A stretch of DNA of 64,000 nucleotides from Actinomadura sp. HBU206391. Its GTDB lineage: Bacteria; Actinomycetota; Actinomycetes; Streptosporangiales; Streptosporangiaceae. The position numbers and the translations under genes are program-made. Below are positions 43,248 through 51,833 of this stretch, one piece after another. The notes under the pieces were generated by a model. It saw nothing but the letters and a program-made list of their open reading frames with translations, was not told the origin of the DNA and ran no database searches. The stretch lies in contig NZ_JABVEB010000011.1 of the NCBI RefSeq assembly GCF_014323665.1, positions 1-64,000 of the forward strand, read 5' to 3'. Position 1 is the stretch's first letter, and each line of letters starts with the position of its first letter.

Positions 43248-43322
43248 GTGGGCGATGTTCGCGACGCGATGATCATCAACGAGTCCGCCGGAGGGCGGCC
43301 TGAACTGGAGATGCCGTGCTGA
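43248..43322 (+). other. 24-codon mini-ORF bridging nuoL to nuoM
   Basis: GTG 43248 starts two bases after the nuoL TAG. The frame encodes MGDVRDAMIINESAGGRPEL and four more residues. Its stop at 43320-43322 lies inside nuoM, whose GTG is at 43316. The GGAG of the nuoM ribosome-binding site is within it. Confidence 0.35.
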
Positions 43323-44866
43323 CTCTGCTCATCGCGCTGCCGGCCCTCGGGGCGCTCGGCATCACCTTGCTGCCGAGGGACCGCGACGAGCTCGCCAAGC
43401 AGGTGGCGCTCGGCGTCTCGGTCGTCGTGGCCGTGCTGACCATCGCCATGGCGCTGCGGTTCGATCCCGATGGCCCGCGCTTCCAGTTCGCCCAGAAGTA
43501 CTCATGGATCAAGCAGTTCGGGGTGCACTGGGCGGTCGGCGTCGACGGCGTCGCGCTCGTGCTGATCGCGCTGTCGGTGATCCTTGTGCCGCTGGTCATC
43601 CTGGCCTCCTGGACCGACGCGGATCGGTTCGGCGGAGCGGAACTGCCGAAGACCGACCTCGACAAGTACGCGCGGCCGAGGCGTTCGGTGAAGACCTACT
43701 TCGCCCTCCTGCTCTCGCTCGAGGCGATGATGATCGGTGTCTTCGCGGCGACCGACGTCTTCCTGTTCTACGTGTTCTTCGAGGCGATGCTGATCCCGAT
43801 GTACTTCATCATCGGGTCCTACGGCGGTCCGCAGCGTTCGTACGCCGCGGTGAAGTTCCTGTTGTACTCGCTGTTCGGCGGGCTGCTCATGCTCGTCGCG
43901 GTCATCGCGCTCTACGCGCAGGGGCCGGGCACGTTCATGTTCACCGAACTGGCCAAGCTGAATCTCGATCCGACCACCGCCAAGTGGCTGTTCCTCGGGT
44001 TCTTCATCGCCTTCGCGATCAAGGCGCCGCTGGTGCCCTTCCACACCTGGCTGCCCGACGCGGCGGGGCAGGCGCCGACCGGCGCGGCCGTGCTGCTCGT
44101 CGGCGTGCTCGACAAGGTGGGGACCTACGGCATGCTCCGGTTCTGCCTGGAGCTGTTCCCGTCGGCGGCCAAGTGGTTCGCCCCGGTCGTGATCACCCTC
44201 GCGGTGATCGGGATCATCTACGGCGCAGTGCTGGCGATCGGCCAGGTCGACCTCAAACGGCTCATCGCCTACACCTCGATCTCGCACTTCGGGTTCATCG
44301 CGCTGGGCATCTTCGCGATGACCTCGCAGGGGCAGTCGGGCGCCACGCTGTACATGGTGAACCACGGCTTCTCGACCGCCGCGCTGTTCCTGATCGTCGG
44401 CTTCCTGATCGTACGGCGAGGCTCCGCGCGGATCGACGCCTACGGCGGCGTGCAGAAGGTGGCGCCGATACTGGCCGGGACCTTCCTGGTGGCCGGCCTG
44501 TCCGGACTGTCGCTGCCGGGCCTGAGCTCGTTCGTCTCAGAGTTCCTGGTGCTGGTCGGCACGTTCTCGCGCTACCGCGTGCCCGCCGTGATCGCCACAG
44601 TGGGGATCATCCTCGCCGCCGTCTACATCCTGTGGATGTACCAGCGGACGATGAACGGCCCGACCGCCGAGCCGGTCAAGGGCATGAAGGATCTGTCCCA
44701 CCGGGAGCTCGCGGCGCTGGCCCCCATCATCGCGATCATCGTGGCCCTCGGCTTCTACCCCAAGCCGGTCCTCGATGTGATCAACCCATCGGTGAAGCAC
44801 ACGATGAGCCGGGTCCAGATGCACGACCCCACGCCCAGCGTGGCTGAGAAGGGAGCACGCCCGTGA
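43316..44866 (+). CDS. nuoM: NADH-quinone oxidoreductase subunit M
   Basis: A 516-residue antiporter-like proton pump subunit with about 14 helices. The key block APLVPFHTWLPDAAGQAPTGAAVLL includes the channel region, and LSLEAMMIGVFAATDVFLFYVFFEAMLIPMY contains the conserved helix-5 Glu. GTG 43316 starts LTLLIALPALGALG after GGAGATGCC. The stop overlaps nuoN. Confidence 0.96.
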   Translation: MLTLLIALPALGALGITLLPRDRDELAKQVALGVSVVVAVLTIAMALRFDPDGPRFQFAQKYSWIKQFGVHWAVGVDGVALVLIALSVILVPLVILASWTDADRFGGAELPKTDLDKYARPRRSVKTYFALLLSLEAMMIGVFAATDVFLFYVFFEAMLIPMYFIIGSYGGPQRSYAAVKFLLYSLFGGLLMLVAVIALYAQGPGTFMFTELAKLNLDPTTAKWLFLGFFIAFAIKAPLVPFHTWLPDAAGQAPTGAAVLLVGVLDKVGTYGMLRFCLELFPSAAKWFAPVVITLAVIGIIYGAVLAIGQVDLKRLIAYTSISHFGFIALGIFAMTSQGQSGATLYMVNHGFSTAALFLIVGFLIVRRGSARIDAYGGVQKVAPILAGTFLVAGLSGLSLPGLSSFVSEFLVLVGTFSRYRVPAVIATVGIILAAVYILWMYQRTMNGPTAEPVKGMKDLSHRELAALAPIIAIIVALGFYPKPVLDVINPSVKHTMSRVQMHDPTPSVAEKGARP

Positions 44867-46461
44867 ACGGGTCCGCTCTAGTGACCGCCGCTCCGGAGTT
44901 CTCGGCGCCGCACATCGAGTACGGGCAGCTCGCCCCGATGCTGCTGGTGTTCGGCGTGGCCGTCCTCGGAGTGCTGGTCGAGGCGTTCGTCGGACGCGAC
45001 TGGCGGCGCGCGATCCAGGTTCCGCTCTCGTTCATCGGCCTCGGCGGAGCCCTGGCATGGACGATCTACCTCGGCGTCGACCGTGCCGCGATCGAAGGCC
45101 ATGTCTTCTGGCAGCACGCCCGGAACTTCAAGGCGGCGGCCATGGGATCGGTGGCGGTCGACCCCGCCACGTACTTCCTGCAGGGCACCATCCTGGTGTT
45201 CGCGCTGGTGAGCCTGCTGCTCATCGCCGAGCGCGGCCATGACGCCTTCACGGCGCAGGCGGCCGCGGTGCCGGGCAGCGACGCCGAGCAGGAGAGCATG
45301 GCGGCGGGATCGACCCACACCGAGGTCTTCCCGCTGATGATGTTCGCGGTCGGCGGGATGCTGCTGTTCCCCGCCTCCAACGACCTGCTCACGATGTTCG
45401 TGGCCCTTGAGGTCCTGTCCCTGCCGCTGTACCTGCTCTGCGGTCTCGCCCGCCGGCGCCGTCTGCTCTCGCAAGAGGCGGCGGTGAAGTACTTCCTGCT
45501 CGGGGCGTTCTCGTCGGCGTTCTTCCTCTACGGGGTCGCGCTGCTGTACGGCTTCGCGGGCTCGGTACGGCTGTCGGACATCGCCGACGAGATCGGCAAG
45601 AACAACGGCAGCGAGCCCCTGCTGCTCGCCGGGGTGGCGCTGCTCTCGGTCGGCCTGCTGTTCAAGCTGGGCGCCGTGCCGTTCCACTCGTGGAAGCCGG
45701 ACGTCTACCAGGGCGCTCCCACACCCATCACGGCGCTCATGGCCTCGTGCACGATGGTGTCGGCCTTCGGCGCGATCCTGCGGGTGTACTACGTCGGCCT
45801 GGAGAACCTGCGCTGGGACTGGCGGCCCATGATGTGGGCCGTCGCGATCATCACGATGCTCGCCGGTGCGGTCATCGCGATCACCCAGACCGATGTGAAG
45901 CGGCTGCTCGCCTACTCGTCGATCGCGCACGCCGGCTTCCTGCTGCTGGGCGTCATCGCGACCTCCAAGGCAGGCCTGTCGGCCACGTTGTTCTACCTCG
46001 CGGCGTACGGCTTCACGACGATCGGCGCGTTCGCCATCATCACCATGGTGCGTGACGCGGGCGGCGAGGCCGGGCACCTCAGCCGCTGGGCCGGGCTCGG
46101 CAAGCGGTCGCCGGCCATCGCCGGGATATTCGCGGTCTTCCTGCTGGCCTTCGCGGGCATCCCGCTGACGAGCGGCTTCACCGGCAAGTTCGCGGTGTTC
46201 CAGGCCGCCGTCCAGGGCGGCGCGACTCCGCTGGTGATCGTCGGTGTGCTGTCGTCGGCGATCGCGGCGTTCTTCTACGTCCGGGTCATCGTCGTCATGT
46301 TCTTCAGTGACCCGGAGCCCGACGCGCCCGCGGTGGTGGTCGGCCCGACCGCCGCGACAGCGGTGGCGCTCGGGTTGGCGGCTACTGTGGTACTCGGTGT
46401 GCTGCCGCAGCCGATGCTCGATTTGGCCGGGCAGGCGGCGACGCAGCTGTTCGTCCGGTAG
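44863..46461 (+). CDS. nuoN: NADH-quinone oxidoreductase subunit N
   Basis: A 532-residue antiporter-like subunit with about 14 helices. The signature KLGAVPFHSWKPDVYQGAPTPITA and MFVALEVLSLPLYLLCGLAR (helix-5 Glu) are intact, and ITQTDVKRLLAYSSIAHAGFLLLG carries the central lysine. GTG 44863 overlaps nuoM by four bases with AAGGGAG upstream. It is the last nuo gene. Confidence 0.96.
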   Translation: MNGSALVTAAPEFSAPHIEYGQLAPMLLVFGVAVLGVLVEAFVGRDWRRAIQVPLSFIGLGGALAWTIYLGVDRAAIEGHVFWQHARNFKAAAMGSVAVDPATYFLQGTILVFALVSLLLIAERGHDAFTAQAAAVPGSDAEQESMAAGSTHTEVFPLMMFAVGGMLLFPASNDLLTMFVALEVLSLPLYLLCGLARRRRLLSQEAAVKYFLLGAFSSAFFLYGVALLYGFAGSVRLSDIADEIGKNNGSEPLLLAGVALLSVGLLFKLGAVPFHSWKPDVYQGAPTPITALMASCTMVSAFGAILRVYYVGLENLRWDWRPMMWAVAIITMLAGAVIAITQTDVKRLLAYSSIAHAGFLLLGVIATSKAGLSATLFYLAAYGFTTIGAFAIITMVRDAGGEAGHLSRWAGLGKRSPAIAGIFAVFLLAFAGIPLTSGFTGKFAVFQAAVQGGATPLVIVGVLSSAIAAFFYVRVIVVMFFSDPEPDAPAVVVGPTAATAVALGLAATVVLGVLPQPMLDLAGQAATQLFVR

Positions 46462-46469
46462 GGGGATTT

Positions 46470-47465
46470 GTGAGTACTGCCGTTCCGTTCGGGCTGCCCG
46501 TCGACGATGAGCTGGCAGCGGACGTGCTGGAGCGGCTCGCCGCCGTGGAAGAGCAGTTGCTCGAGACCGCTCGCGATCAGGACCGGCTCCTGAGCGAGGC
46601 GTCGCGGCATCTGGTCGCGGCCGGCGGGAAGCGGTTCCGGCCGATGCTCGTGCTGCTGGCCTCGCACTTCGGGGATCCGGCGGCGCGCGGTGTGGTGTCG
46701 GCCGCGGTCGTCGTGGAGCTGACCCATCTGGCCACGCTCTACCACGACGACGTCATGGACGAGGCGCCGATGCGGCGCGGTCAGGTCTCGGCCAACCTGC
46801 GGTGGACCAACACCGTCGCGATCCTCACGGGCGACTACCTGTTCGCCCGTGCCTCGGACCTGCTCGCCGACCTCGGCCCGGAGGCCGTCCGGGTGCAGGC
46901 CCGGGCCTTCGCCCGGCTGGTGCGCGGCCAGATCCAGGAGACGATCGGGCCGACGCCCGACACCGACCCGCTCAAGCACTACCTCCAGGTGATGGCGGAC
47001 AAGACCGCCTCGCTCATCGCGGTGTCAGGGCACTTCGGCGCGATGCTGGCCGGAGCGTCACCGCAGGTGGTCGCGACGATCACCTCGGCCTGCGAGAAGA
47101 TCGGCATCGCGTTCCAGCTCTCCGACGACATCCTCGACATCGCCTCGGAGTCCGACCAGTCGGGCAAGACGCCCGGCACCGACCTGCGCGAGGGGATCCG
47201 CACCCTCCCGGTCCTGCATGTGCTGGCATCGCAGGACCCCGCCGACGAGCGGCTGCGTACGCTGCTGTCCTCGGACCTGACCGACGACCAGGCTCATGCG
47301 GAGGCCCTCGGGCTGCTGCGTGCCCACCCGGCCATGGACCAGGCCCGCGCCGACCTGCGGCAGTGGGCCGAGGACGCCCGCGCCGAGCTCCTCACACTGC
47401 CCGACGTCCCCGTCCGGGCCGCCTTCGAGGGCCTCTGCGACTTCGTGGTCTCCCGCACCGGCTGA
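46470..47465 (+). CDS. Polyprenyl diphosphate synthase
   Basis: A 331-residue trans-isoprenyl diphosphate synthase. The first aspartate-rich motif is LYHDDVMDEAPMRRG and the second is FQLSDDILDIASE. GGKRFRPMLV binds the allylic diphosphate. The small residues before the first motif suggest a long-chain product, so it probably makes the menaquinone side chain consumed by MenA and modified by MenG/MenJ. It starts eight bases after nuoN with GGGGA upstream and is likely the last gene of the respiratory operon. Chain length cannot be fixed from sequence alone. Confidence 0.9.
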   Translation: MSTAVPFGLPVDDELAADVLERLAAVEEQLLETARDQDRLLSEASRHLVAAGGKRFRPMLVLLASHFGDPAARGVVSAAVVVELTHLATLYHDDVMDEAPMRRGQVSANLRWTNTVAILTGDYLFARASDLLADLGPEAVRVQARAFARLVRGQIQETIGPTPDTDPLKHYLQVMADKTASLIAVSGHFGAMLAGASPQVVATITSACEKIGIAFQLSDDILDIASESDQSGKTPGTDLREGIRTLPVLHVLASQDPADERLRTLLSSDLTDDQAHAEALGLLRAHPAMDQARADLRQWAEDARAELLTLPDVPVRAAFEGLCDFVVSRTG

Positions 47466-47580
47466 CCCATCGCCGGCCACGTCCGGCGGTGCGAAGGACG
47501 TCGGCCCGGGACCTAGACCCGGCCCCTGTCAAGAGAGCGTCAGAGGCCGCCTGAGCCGCGTAGTTATGGCGTATTTAAGC

Positions 47581-47654
47581 CCCTCATTTCCTATTTTTGA
47601 CCCTAGCGTGAAGAGAGTCAGCCGCCTGGTGCGGCCGGGGACAGGAAATGAGGG
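47581..47654 (+). promoter_or_regulatory. Inverted repeat sequestering the ribosome-binding site of the SAV_915 gene
   Basis: CCCTCATTTCCT (47581-47592) is perfectly complementary to AGGAAATGAGGG (47643-47654), 12 pairs across a 50-base loop that contains a small GCCGC/GCGGC hairpin. The right arm carries GAGGG, nine bases before ATG 47664, so folding would hide the ribosome-binding site. GTTATGGCGTATTTAAG just upstream is AT-rich and could include the promoter. Confidence 0.5.
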
Positions 47655-47663
47655 ACTCAGATC

Positions 47664-48065
47664 ATGGAAGCATCTGCGGAGGATGTTCTCGTCGTGCCGG
47701 TACGTTCCGCCTCTGGCGGCACGCTGGCGGTGCGCACGGCACGGCTCGCGGGCGAGGGGCGGGTGGGAATCGCCTTCACGTCGGTATCGCAGCTGCGGCT
47801 GGTCCTCGGCGGCGACCAGGAATGGGTTCGCCTGCACGAGACCGCTCTGCGCCTCCTGCTGAAGCCGCTCGGAGTAGCCAAGATCCAGGTCGACCCGGCC
47901 CTGATGCTGCCGCGGATCCCGGCCGATCCGGCGGGCGTCGTACCGCCGCAGGCATGGCGTACCAAGGTGAGCGCGCCGGACCGTCGGGCCGAGCACGACG
48001 CCGGATCGCGCGACGCCTCGATGGTGGGCGTGGCCGTGGGTGCTTCGGCCGCACGCCATGGATGA
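47664..48065 (+). CDS. SAV_915 family protein
   Basis: A 133-residue protein of the actinobacterial SAV_915 family. The conserved part, residues 8-90, reads VLVVPVRSASGGTLAVRTARL, VGIAFTSVSQLRLVLGGDQEWVRL and LLLKPLGVAKIQVDPALM. Such domains resemble the SseB-like N-terminal fold, but no activity is known. The last 40 residues are variable and Ala/Arg-rich. ATG 47664 has GAGGG nine bases upstream, inside one arm of a long inverted repeat. It overlaps a tiny membrane-protein gene by eight bases. Confidence 0.78.
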   Translation: MEASAEDVLVVPVRSASGGTLAVRTARLAGEGRVGIAFTSVSQLRLVLGGDQEWVRLHETALRLLLKPLGVAKIQVDPALMLPRIPADPAGVVPPQAWRTKVSAPDRRAEHDAGSRDASMVGVAVGASAARHG

Positions 48066-48168
48066 CCAAGGGCGCGGCGGCGAACGCTTCATCGCCCCGG
48101 AGATCACCGGGGTGCTGTGGGTCCTGGCGGCGGCCGTGCTCATCACGGTGCTCCTGACGGTCCTCTGA
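48058..48168 (+). CDS. Small single-pass membrane protein (36 residues)
   Basis: A 36-residue protein: a short charged head (MDDQGRGGERFIAPE) and one hydrophobic helix (ITGVLWVLAAAVLITVLLTVL) to the very end. ATG 48058 overlaps the end of the SAV_915 gene by eight bases, suggesting translational coupling. The composition is strongly non-random for a short ORF, which supports a real membrane peptide. It may anchor or regulate the SAV_915 protein. The lysA gene follows 54 bases later. Confidence 0.6.
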   Translation: MDDQGRGGERFIAPEITGVLWVLAAAVLITVLLTVL

Positions 48169-48222
48169 TGTATCTCGGCGTACAGGTGCGGGCGGAGGCC
48201 CGCACCCGCAGGGGGAAATGAC

Positions 48223-49545
48223 ATGCTTCTCAGTTCACAGCGGCAGAACCTCGATCACGCGATCTGGCCCGCCACGGCCCATGACATCGACGGCGACGAC
48301 ATCTCGGTCGGCGGGATCCCGCTCGCCAAGGTGGCCGACCGCTACGGCACCCCCGTGCACGTCATCGACGAGGCCGACGTGCGCCAGCGCTGCCGTGCCT
48401 TCAAGGCGGCGTTCGCGGGTGGCGAGGTCGTCTACGCGGGCAAGGCCTTCCTGTGCCGGGCGATGGCGCGGTGGATCAACGAGGAGGGCCTGTCCCTCGA
48501 CGTCTGCTCCGCCGGGGAACTCGCCGTGGCGCGGGCGGCCGGCTTCCCCGCCAAGCGGGTCCTGATGCACGGGAACGCCAAGACGCCGGAGGACCTCAGG
48601 GCGGCGATGGACTACGGCGTGGGCCGGATCGTGGTCGACTCCACGGCTGAGATCAGCCGGCTGGCCGCGCTCGGCCGTCCCGCCGCACCTCAGCGTTTGC
48701 TGATCCGGGTGATCCCGGGCGTGGACGGTGGTACCCACCCGGCCGTGACGACCGGGACGGAAGACCAGAAGTTCGGCTTCTCCATCGCCTCGGGAGCCGC
48801 CGCCGAGGCGGTACGGCGGGTGATCGAGCAGCGCGGGTTCGAGCCGGTGGGACTGCACTGCCACATCGGATCGCAGGTCACCAGTATCGACCTGTTCGAG
48901 CGGGCGGCCGTCCGGCTGATCGATCTCATGGCGACCATCCGTGACGAGCACGGCGTCACGCTTCCCGAACTCGACCTCGGCGGCGGCTTCGCGGTGCCGT
49001 ACCTCTCCGGTGACGCGGAGATCTCACCCGCGGCGGTGGGCGAGCGGCTCATGGCGGCCGTTCGGTCCGCCTGCGAGTCGTACCGGCTGCCGGTGCCGCG
49101 CGTCACGGTGGAGCCGGGCCGCGCCATCAGCGCACGCGCCGGGGTCACGCTGTACCGGGTGATCGGCGTCAAGCGCGGCCTGTCCGGCCGGGTCTTCGTT
49201 ACCGTCGACGGCGGCATGAGCGACAACCCCCGGCCGAGCCTGTACGGCGCCAACTACACCGTGCGGCTGGTCGGTCGCCGGGCCACGGTCGCCGACCGTG
49301 CGACGACCGTCGTCGGGCGGCACTGTGAGGCGGGCGACGTGATCGCCCGGGACGCGCAACTGCCGGCCGACATGCGCCCCGGAGACCTGCTGGCGGTGCC
49401 CTGCACGGGCGCCTACCACCACTCGATGTCTTCGAACTACAACCTGGTGCGGCGTCCGCCGGTCGTCAGCGTGGCCGGAGGCAACGGCCGGTTGCTGGTC
49501 CGCCGCGAGACCGAGAGCGACCTGCTCCGCCGCGACGTCGGCTGA
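48223..49545 (+). CDS. lysA: Diaminopimelate decarboxylase-type PLP enzyme
   Basis: A 440-residue fold-III PLP decarboxylase. The PLP lysine is in VVYAGKAFLCRA near residue 74. HCHIGSQ, DLGGGFAVPY and EPGRAIS bind PLP phosphate and substrate, and the cross-subunit Cys/Glu block is RHCEAGDVIARD. The enzyme converts meso-diaminopimelate to lysine. No other lysine or threonine genes are adjacent, unlike the usual lysA-thrA-thrB order in actinobacteria, so this may be a second copy or a related decarboxylase. ATG 48223 has CAGGGGGAA upstream. Confidence 0.85.
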   Translation: MLLSSQRQNLDHAIWPATAHDIDGDDISVGGIPLAKVADRYGTPVHVIDEADVRQRCRAFKAAFAGGEVVYAGKAFLCRAMARWINEEGLSLDVCSAGELAVARAAGFPAKRVLMHGNAKTPEDLRAAMDYGVGRIVVDSTAEISRLAALGRPAAPQRLLIRVIPGVDGGTHPAVTTGTEDQKFGFSIASGAAAEAVRRVIEQRGFEPVGLHCHIGSQVTSIDLFERAAVRLIDLMATIRDEHGVTLPELDLGGGFAVPYLSGDAEISPAAVGERLMAAVRSACESYRLPVPRVTVEPGRAISARAGVTLYRVIGVKRGLSGRVFVTVDGGMSDNPRPSLYGANYTVRLVGRRATVADRATTVVGRHCEAGDVIARDAQLPADMRPGDLLAVPCTGAYHHSMSSNYNLVRRPPVVSVAGGNGRLLVRRETESDLLRRDVG

Positions 49546-49602
49546 TCCGATCTGCGTGCGGCAACCCCCGCCCAGCCCCCTGGATCGCTTTGCCCGGGCG
49601 GG

Positions 49603-50532
49603 TCATGAGCGGGGGAGGGACGGGACGGGCGCCGGGATCAGCGCGGGCACCTGTGACCGGCGCTGCAGCCTGGACCGGCGCACACCGTCGAAGGTGAGGA
49701 TCACCAGTGCGGCCCAGACGAGCAGGAAGCCGATCCAGCGGCTGGCCGGCATCCGTTCGTGCTGCACCAGCAGCCCGATGAGGAACTGCAGGGTGGGCGC
49801 GAGGTACTGCAACAGGCCGACCGTCGTCATGGGGAGCCGTACGGCGGAGGCGTTGAACATCATGAGCGGGACGGCAGTGATCACCCCTCCGCCGACCAGC
49901 AGCAGCGCCTGGGCCGCCCCCACGTTCCCGAAGGTCGCCTCGCCGTGTGCGTGCAGCGTCAGCGTGAACGCCAGGGCGGGCAACACCAGCACGGTGGTCT
50001 CGACCGTCAGGCTCTCGGCCGAGGGGGTGTTCGCGAACTTCTTGAGCAGGCCGTACGAGCCGAAGGAGCACGCCAGGGTGAGCGCGATCCACGGCAGCCG
50101 GCCGTAGTCGACCGTCAGCACGATCACCGCTGCCGTGCCCAGCGCGATGGCCGACCACTGCAGGCGTCGAAGCCGCTCCTGGAAGATGAGGACGCCGAGC
50201 ACCACGCTGATGAGCGGATTGATGAAGTAGCCCAGCGAGGTCTCGATCGTGTGCCCGGAGTTGACGCCGTAGATGTACATCCCCCAGTTGACGGAGATGA
50301 CCACGGCGGCGAGGGCCAGCAACCCGACCTGCTTGAGTGTCAGCGAGCGAACCCACGACCAGTGCCGGCGTACGGCCAGGATCGCGACCACGGCGACGAG
50401 CGACCACAGGATGCGATGCGCGAGGATCTCGGCGGCCTCGGCCGGTTTCAGCAATGGCCAGTACAGCGGGAACAATCCCCAGATGGCATAGGCGGCGATT
50501 CCGAAGATCATTCCCTTGCGCAGCTCCGTCAC
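49603..50532 (-). CDS. rarD: RarD-type EamA family transporter
   Basis: A 309-residue transporter with about ten helices, matching the RarD subgroup of the drug/metabolite transporter family. The family signature IWGLFPLYWPLLKPAEAAEILAHRILWS is at the N-terminus, and WGMYIYGVNSGHTIETSLGYFINPLISV follows. RarD was named for a chloramphenicol-sensitivity effect, and its natural substrate is not known. GTG 50532 is preceded by TATGAT six bases upstream, indicating a leaderless mRNA. Confidence 0.88.
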   Translation of the reverse strand: MTELRKGMIFGIAAYAIWGLFPLYWPLLKPAEAAEILAHRILWSLVAVVAILAVRRHWSWVRSLTLKQVGLLALAAVVISVNWGMYIYGVNSGHTIETSLGYFINPLISVVLGVLIFQERLRRLQWSAIALGTAAVIVLTVDYGRLPWIALTLACSFGSYGLLKKFANTPSAESLTVETTVLVLPALAFTLTLHAHGEATFGNVGAAQALLLVGGGVITAVPLMMFNASAVRLPMTTVGLLQYLAPTLQFLIGLLVQHERMPASRWIGFLLVWAALVILTFDGVRRSRLQRRSQVPALIPAPVPSLPRS

Positions 50533-50538
50533 CAGCGG

Positions 50539-50544
50539 ATCATA
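50539..50544 (-). promoter_or_regulatory. -10 hexamer TATGAT, predicted leaderless start of rarD
   Basis: On the minus strand TATGAT is followed by CCGCTG and then the GTG start. The six-base spacing puts the transcription start at the start codon. The surroundings are AT-rich. Confidence 0.55.
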
Positions 50545-50733
50545 TCAGCGCGTAATTAGTCATAATGCTTAACGGTAATGTCAAGCGACGCTTCAGGAAA
50601 TGGCGGCAGACCGAGTGGTCTTCGGTGTGGGCAAAAGCACGACCTCGCTCGCGGTGGTGCGTACGCCGACACCGAACGGACTTCGACACGCGTGCACCGG
50701 GTGCGTGCGTACCCATCGGCCAGGCGGACGGGT

Positions 50734-50739
50734 TAGCCT
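50734..50739 (+). promoter_or_regulatory. -10 hexamer TAGCCT, predicted leaderless start of msrA
   Basis: TAGCCT is followed by GGCAAC and the GTG start at 50746, with no Shine-Dalgarno sequence. The spacing matches that before rarD and menG. Confidence 0.45.
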
Positions 50740-50745
50740 GGCAAC

Positions 50746-51402
50746 GTGTTCGGATTCGCGAAGACGCAGATGGTCACTCCAGAGCAGGCTCTGCCGGGAC
50801 GTGACGTACCCATGCCGGTACCGCCGCGCCACGAGGTCCTCGGCGGCCCCGTGGCGCCGCCCTACCCTGACGGGGCGGAGGTCGCGGAGTTCGCCATGGG
50901 CTGTTTCTGGGGGGCCGAGCGCATCTTCTGGCAGACCCCGGGGGTACTGTCCACGGCGGTCGGCTACGCGGGCGGTCACACCCCGAACCCGACGTACGAA
51001 GAGGTGTGCTCCGGCCGGACCGGCCACACCGAGATGGTGCGCGTCGTGTTCGATCCTGCCGAGGTCTCCTACGAGGAACTGCTGAAGGTCTTCTGGGAGG
51101 GGCACGACCCCACGCAGGGGATGCGGCAGGGCAATGACGTCGGCACGCAGTACCGCTCGGCGATCCATCACCGGTCGGCCGAGCAGCAGAAGGCCGCGGA
51201 GGCCTCCCGGGACGCCTACCAGCAGGTCCTGACCTCACACGGCCATGGACCCATCACCACCGAGATCGCCCCGGCCGGCGAGTTCTACTTCGCCGAGGAG
51301 TACCACCAGCAGTACCTGTCGGACGCCAAGAACCCGGGCGGCTACTGCGGCATCGGCGGTACGGGCCTGAGCTGCCCGATCGGCATCGCCCCGGCGGAGT
51401 GA
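50746..51402 (+). CDS. msrA: Peptide-methionine (S)-S-oxide reductase
   Basis: A 218-residue MsrA reducing the S form of methionine sulfoxide in proteins with thioredoxin-type donors. The catalytic Cys lies in [36 protein letters not shown] and [22 protein letters not shown] are family blocks. The resolving Cys residues are near the C-terminus ([18 protein letters not shown]). The N-terminal extension of about 45 residues is usual in actinobacteria. A small unknown gene overlaps its stop by four bases. Confidence 0.94.
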   Translation: MFGFAKTQMVTPEQALPGRDVPMPVPPRHEVLGGPVAPPYPDGAEVAEFAMGCFWGAERIFWQTPGVLSTAVGYAGGHTPNPTYEEVCSGRTGHTEMVRVVFDPAEVSYEELLKVFWEGHDPTQGMRQGNDVGTQYRSAIHHRSAEQQKAAEASRDAYQQVLTSHGHGPITTEIAPAGEFYFAEEYHQQYLSDAKNPGGYCGIGGTGLSCPIGIAPAE

Positions 51403-51698
51403 GCTGGGCGGTCCGCGATGAGGTCTCGGTCCTGTGGGCGGAACATCGTGGGCTGACGTTCCCTGATGACCTCAGATGGTTGGAGATCCACGGGGAACCC
51501 GTTGCGCTGCTGGATGCCGGCTTGGCCGGGTGCATAAGCGGCTACCTGGACGGCCGGTTGGATGGCCATCACCTCGTCGTGGTGGATGAGTGCGCAGGTC
51601 ACCTCCCTGACCTTCTTCTGCAACTTCGGCCTGGGGAAGGCCACGACTATGTCGTCCGGCTGATCCGGATAGCAGATCTCATCCTGAACGATCGATGA
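51399..51698 (+). CDS. Hypothetical protein overlapping msrA
   Basis: A 99-residue protein of no family I recognise. It is acidic, rich in Leu, Asp and His, and predicted to be alpha/beta ([54 protein letters not shown]). GTG 51399 overlaps the msrA stop as GTGA, which supports real, coupled translation. The 135 bases after it, up to the convergent P450 gene, hold nothing I can identify. Confidence 0.5.
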   Translation: MSWAVRDEVSVLWAEHRGLTFPDDLRWLEIHGEPVALLDAGLAGCISGYLDGRLDGHHLVVVDECAGHLPDLLLQLRPGEGHDYVVRLIRIADLILNDR

Positions 51699-51833
51699 GA
51701 TCGGAGGCCGGTACCGTCTGCACTGGCGGTGGAAGAGAGCAGGGATGCTGGCCTACTCGACGATCGCCGCTTCGCCGGCGGCGTGGTGTACCTGCGCTAC
51801 CGGGCTCAGGGGTTAAGGCATCTCGGATACAAG

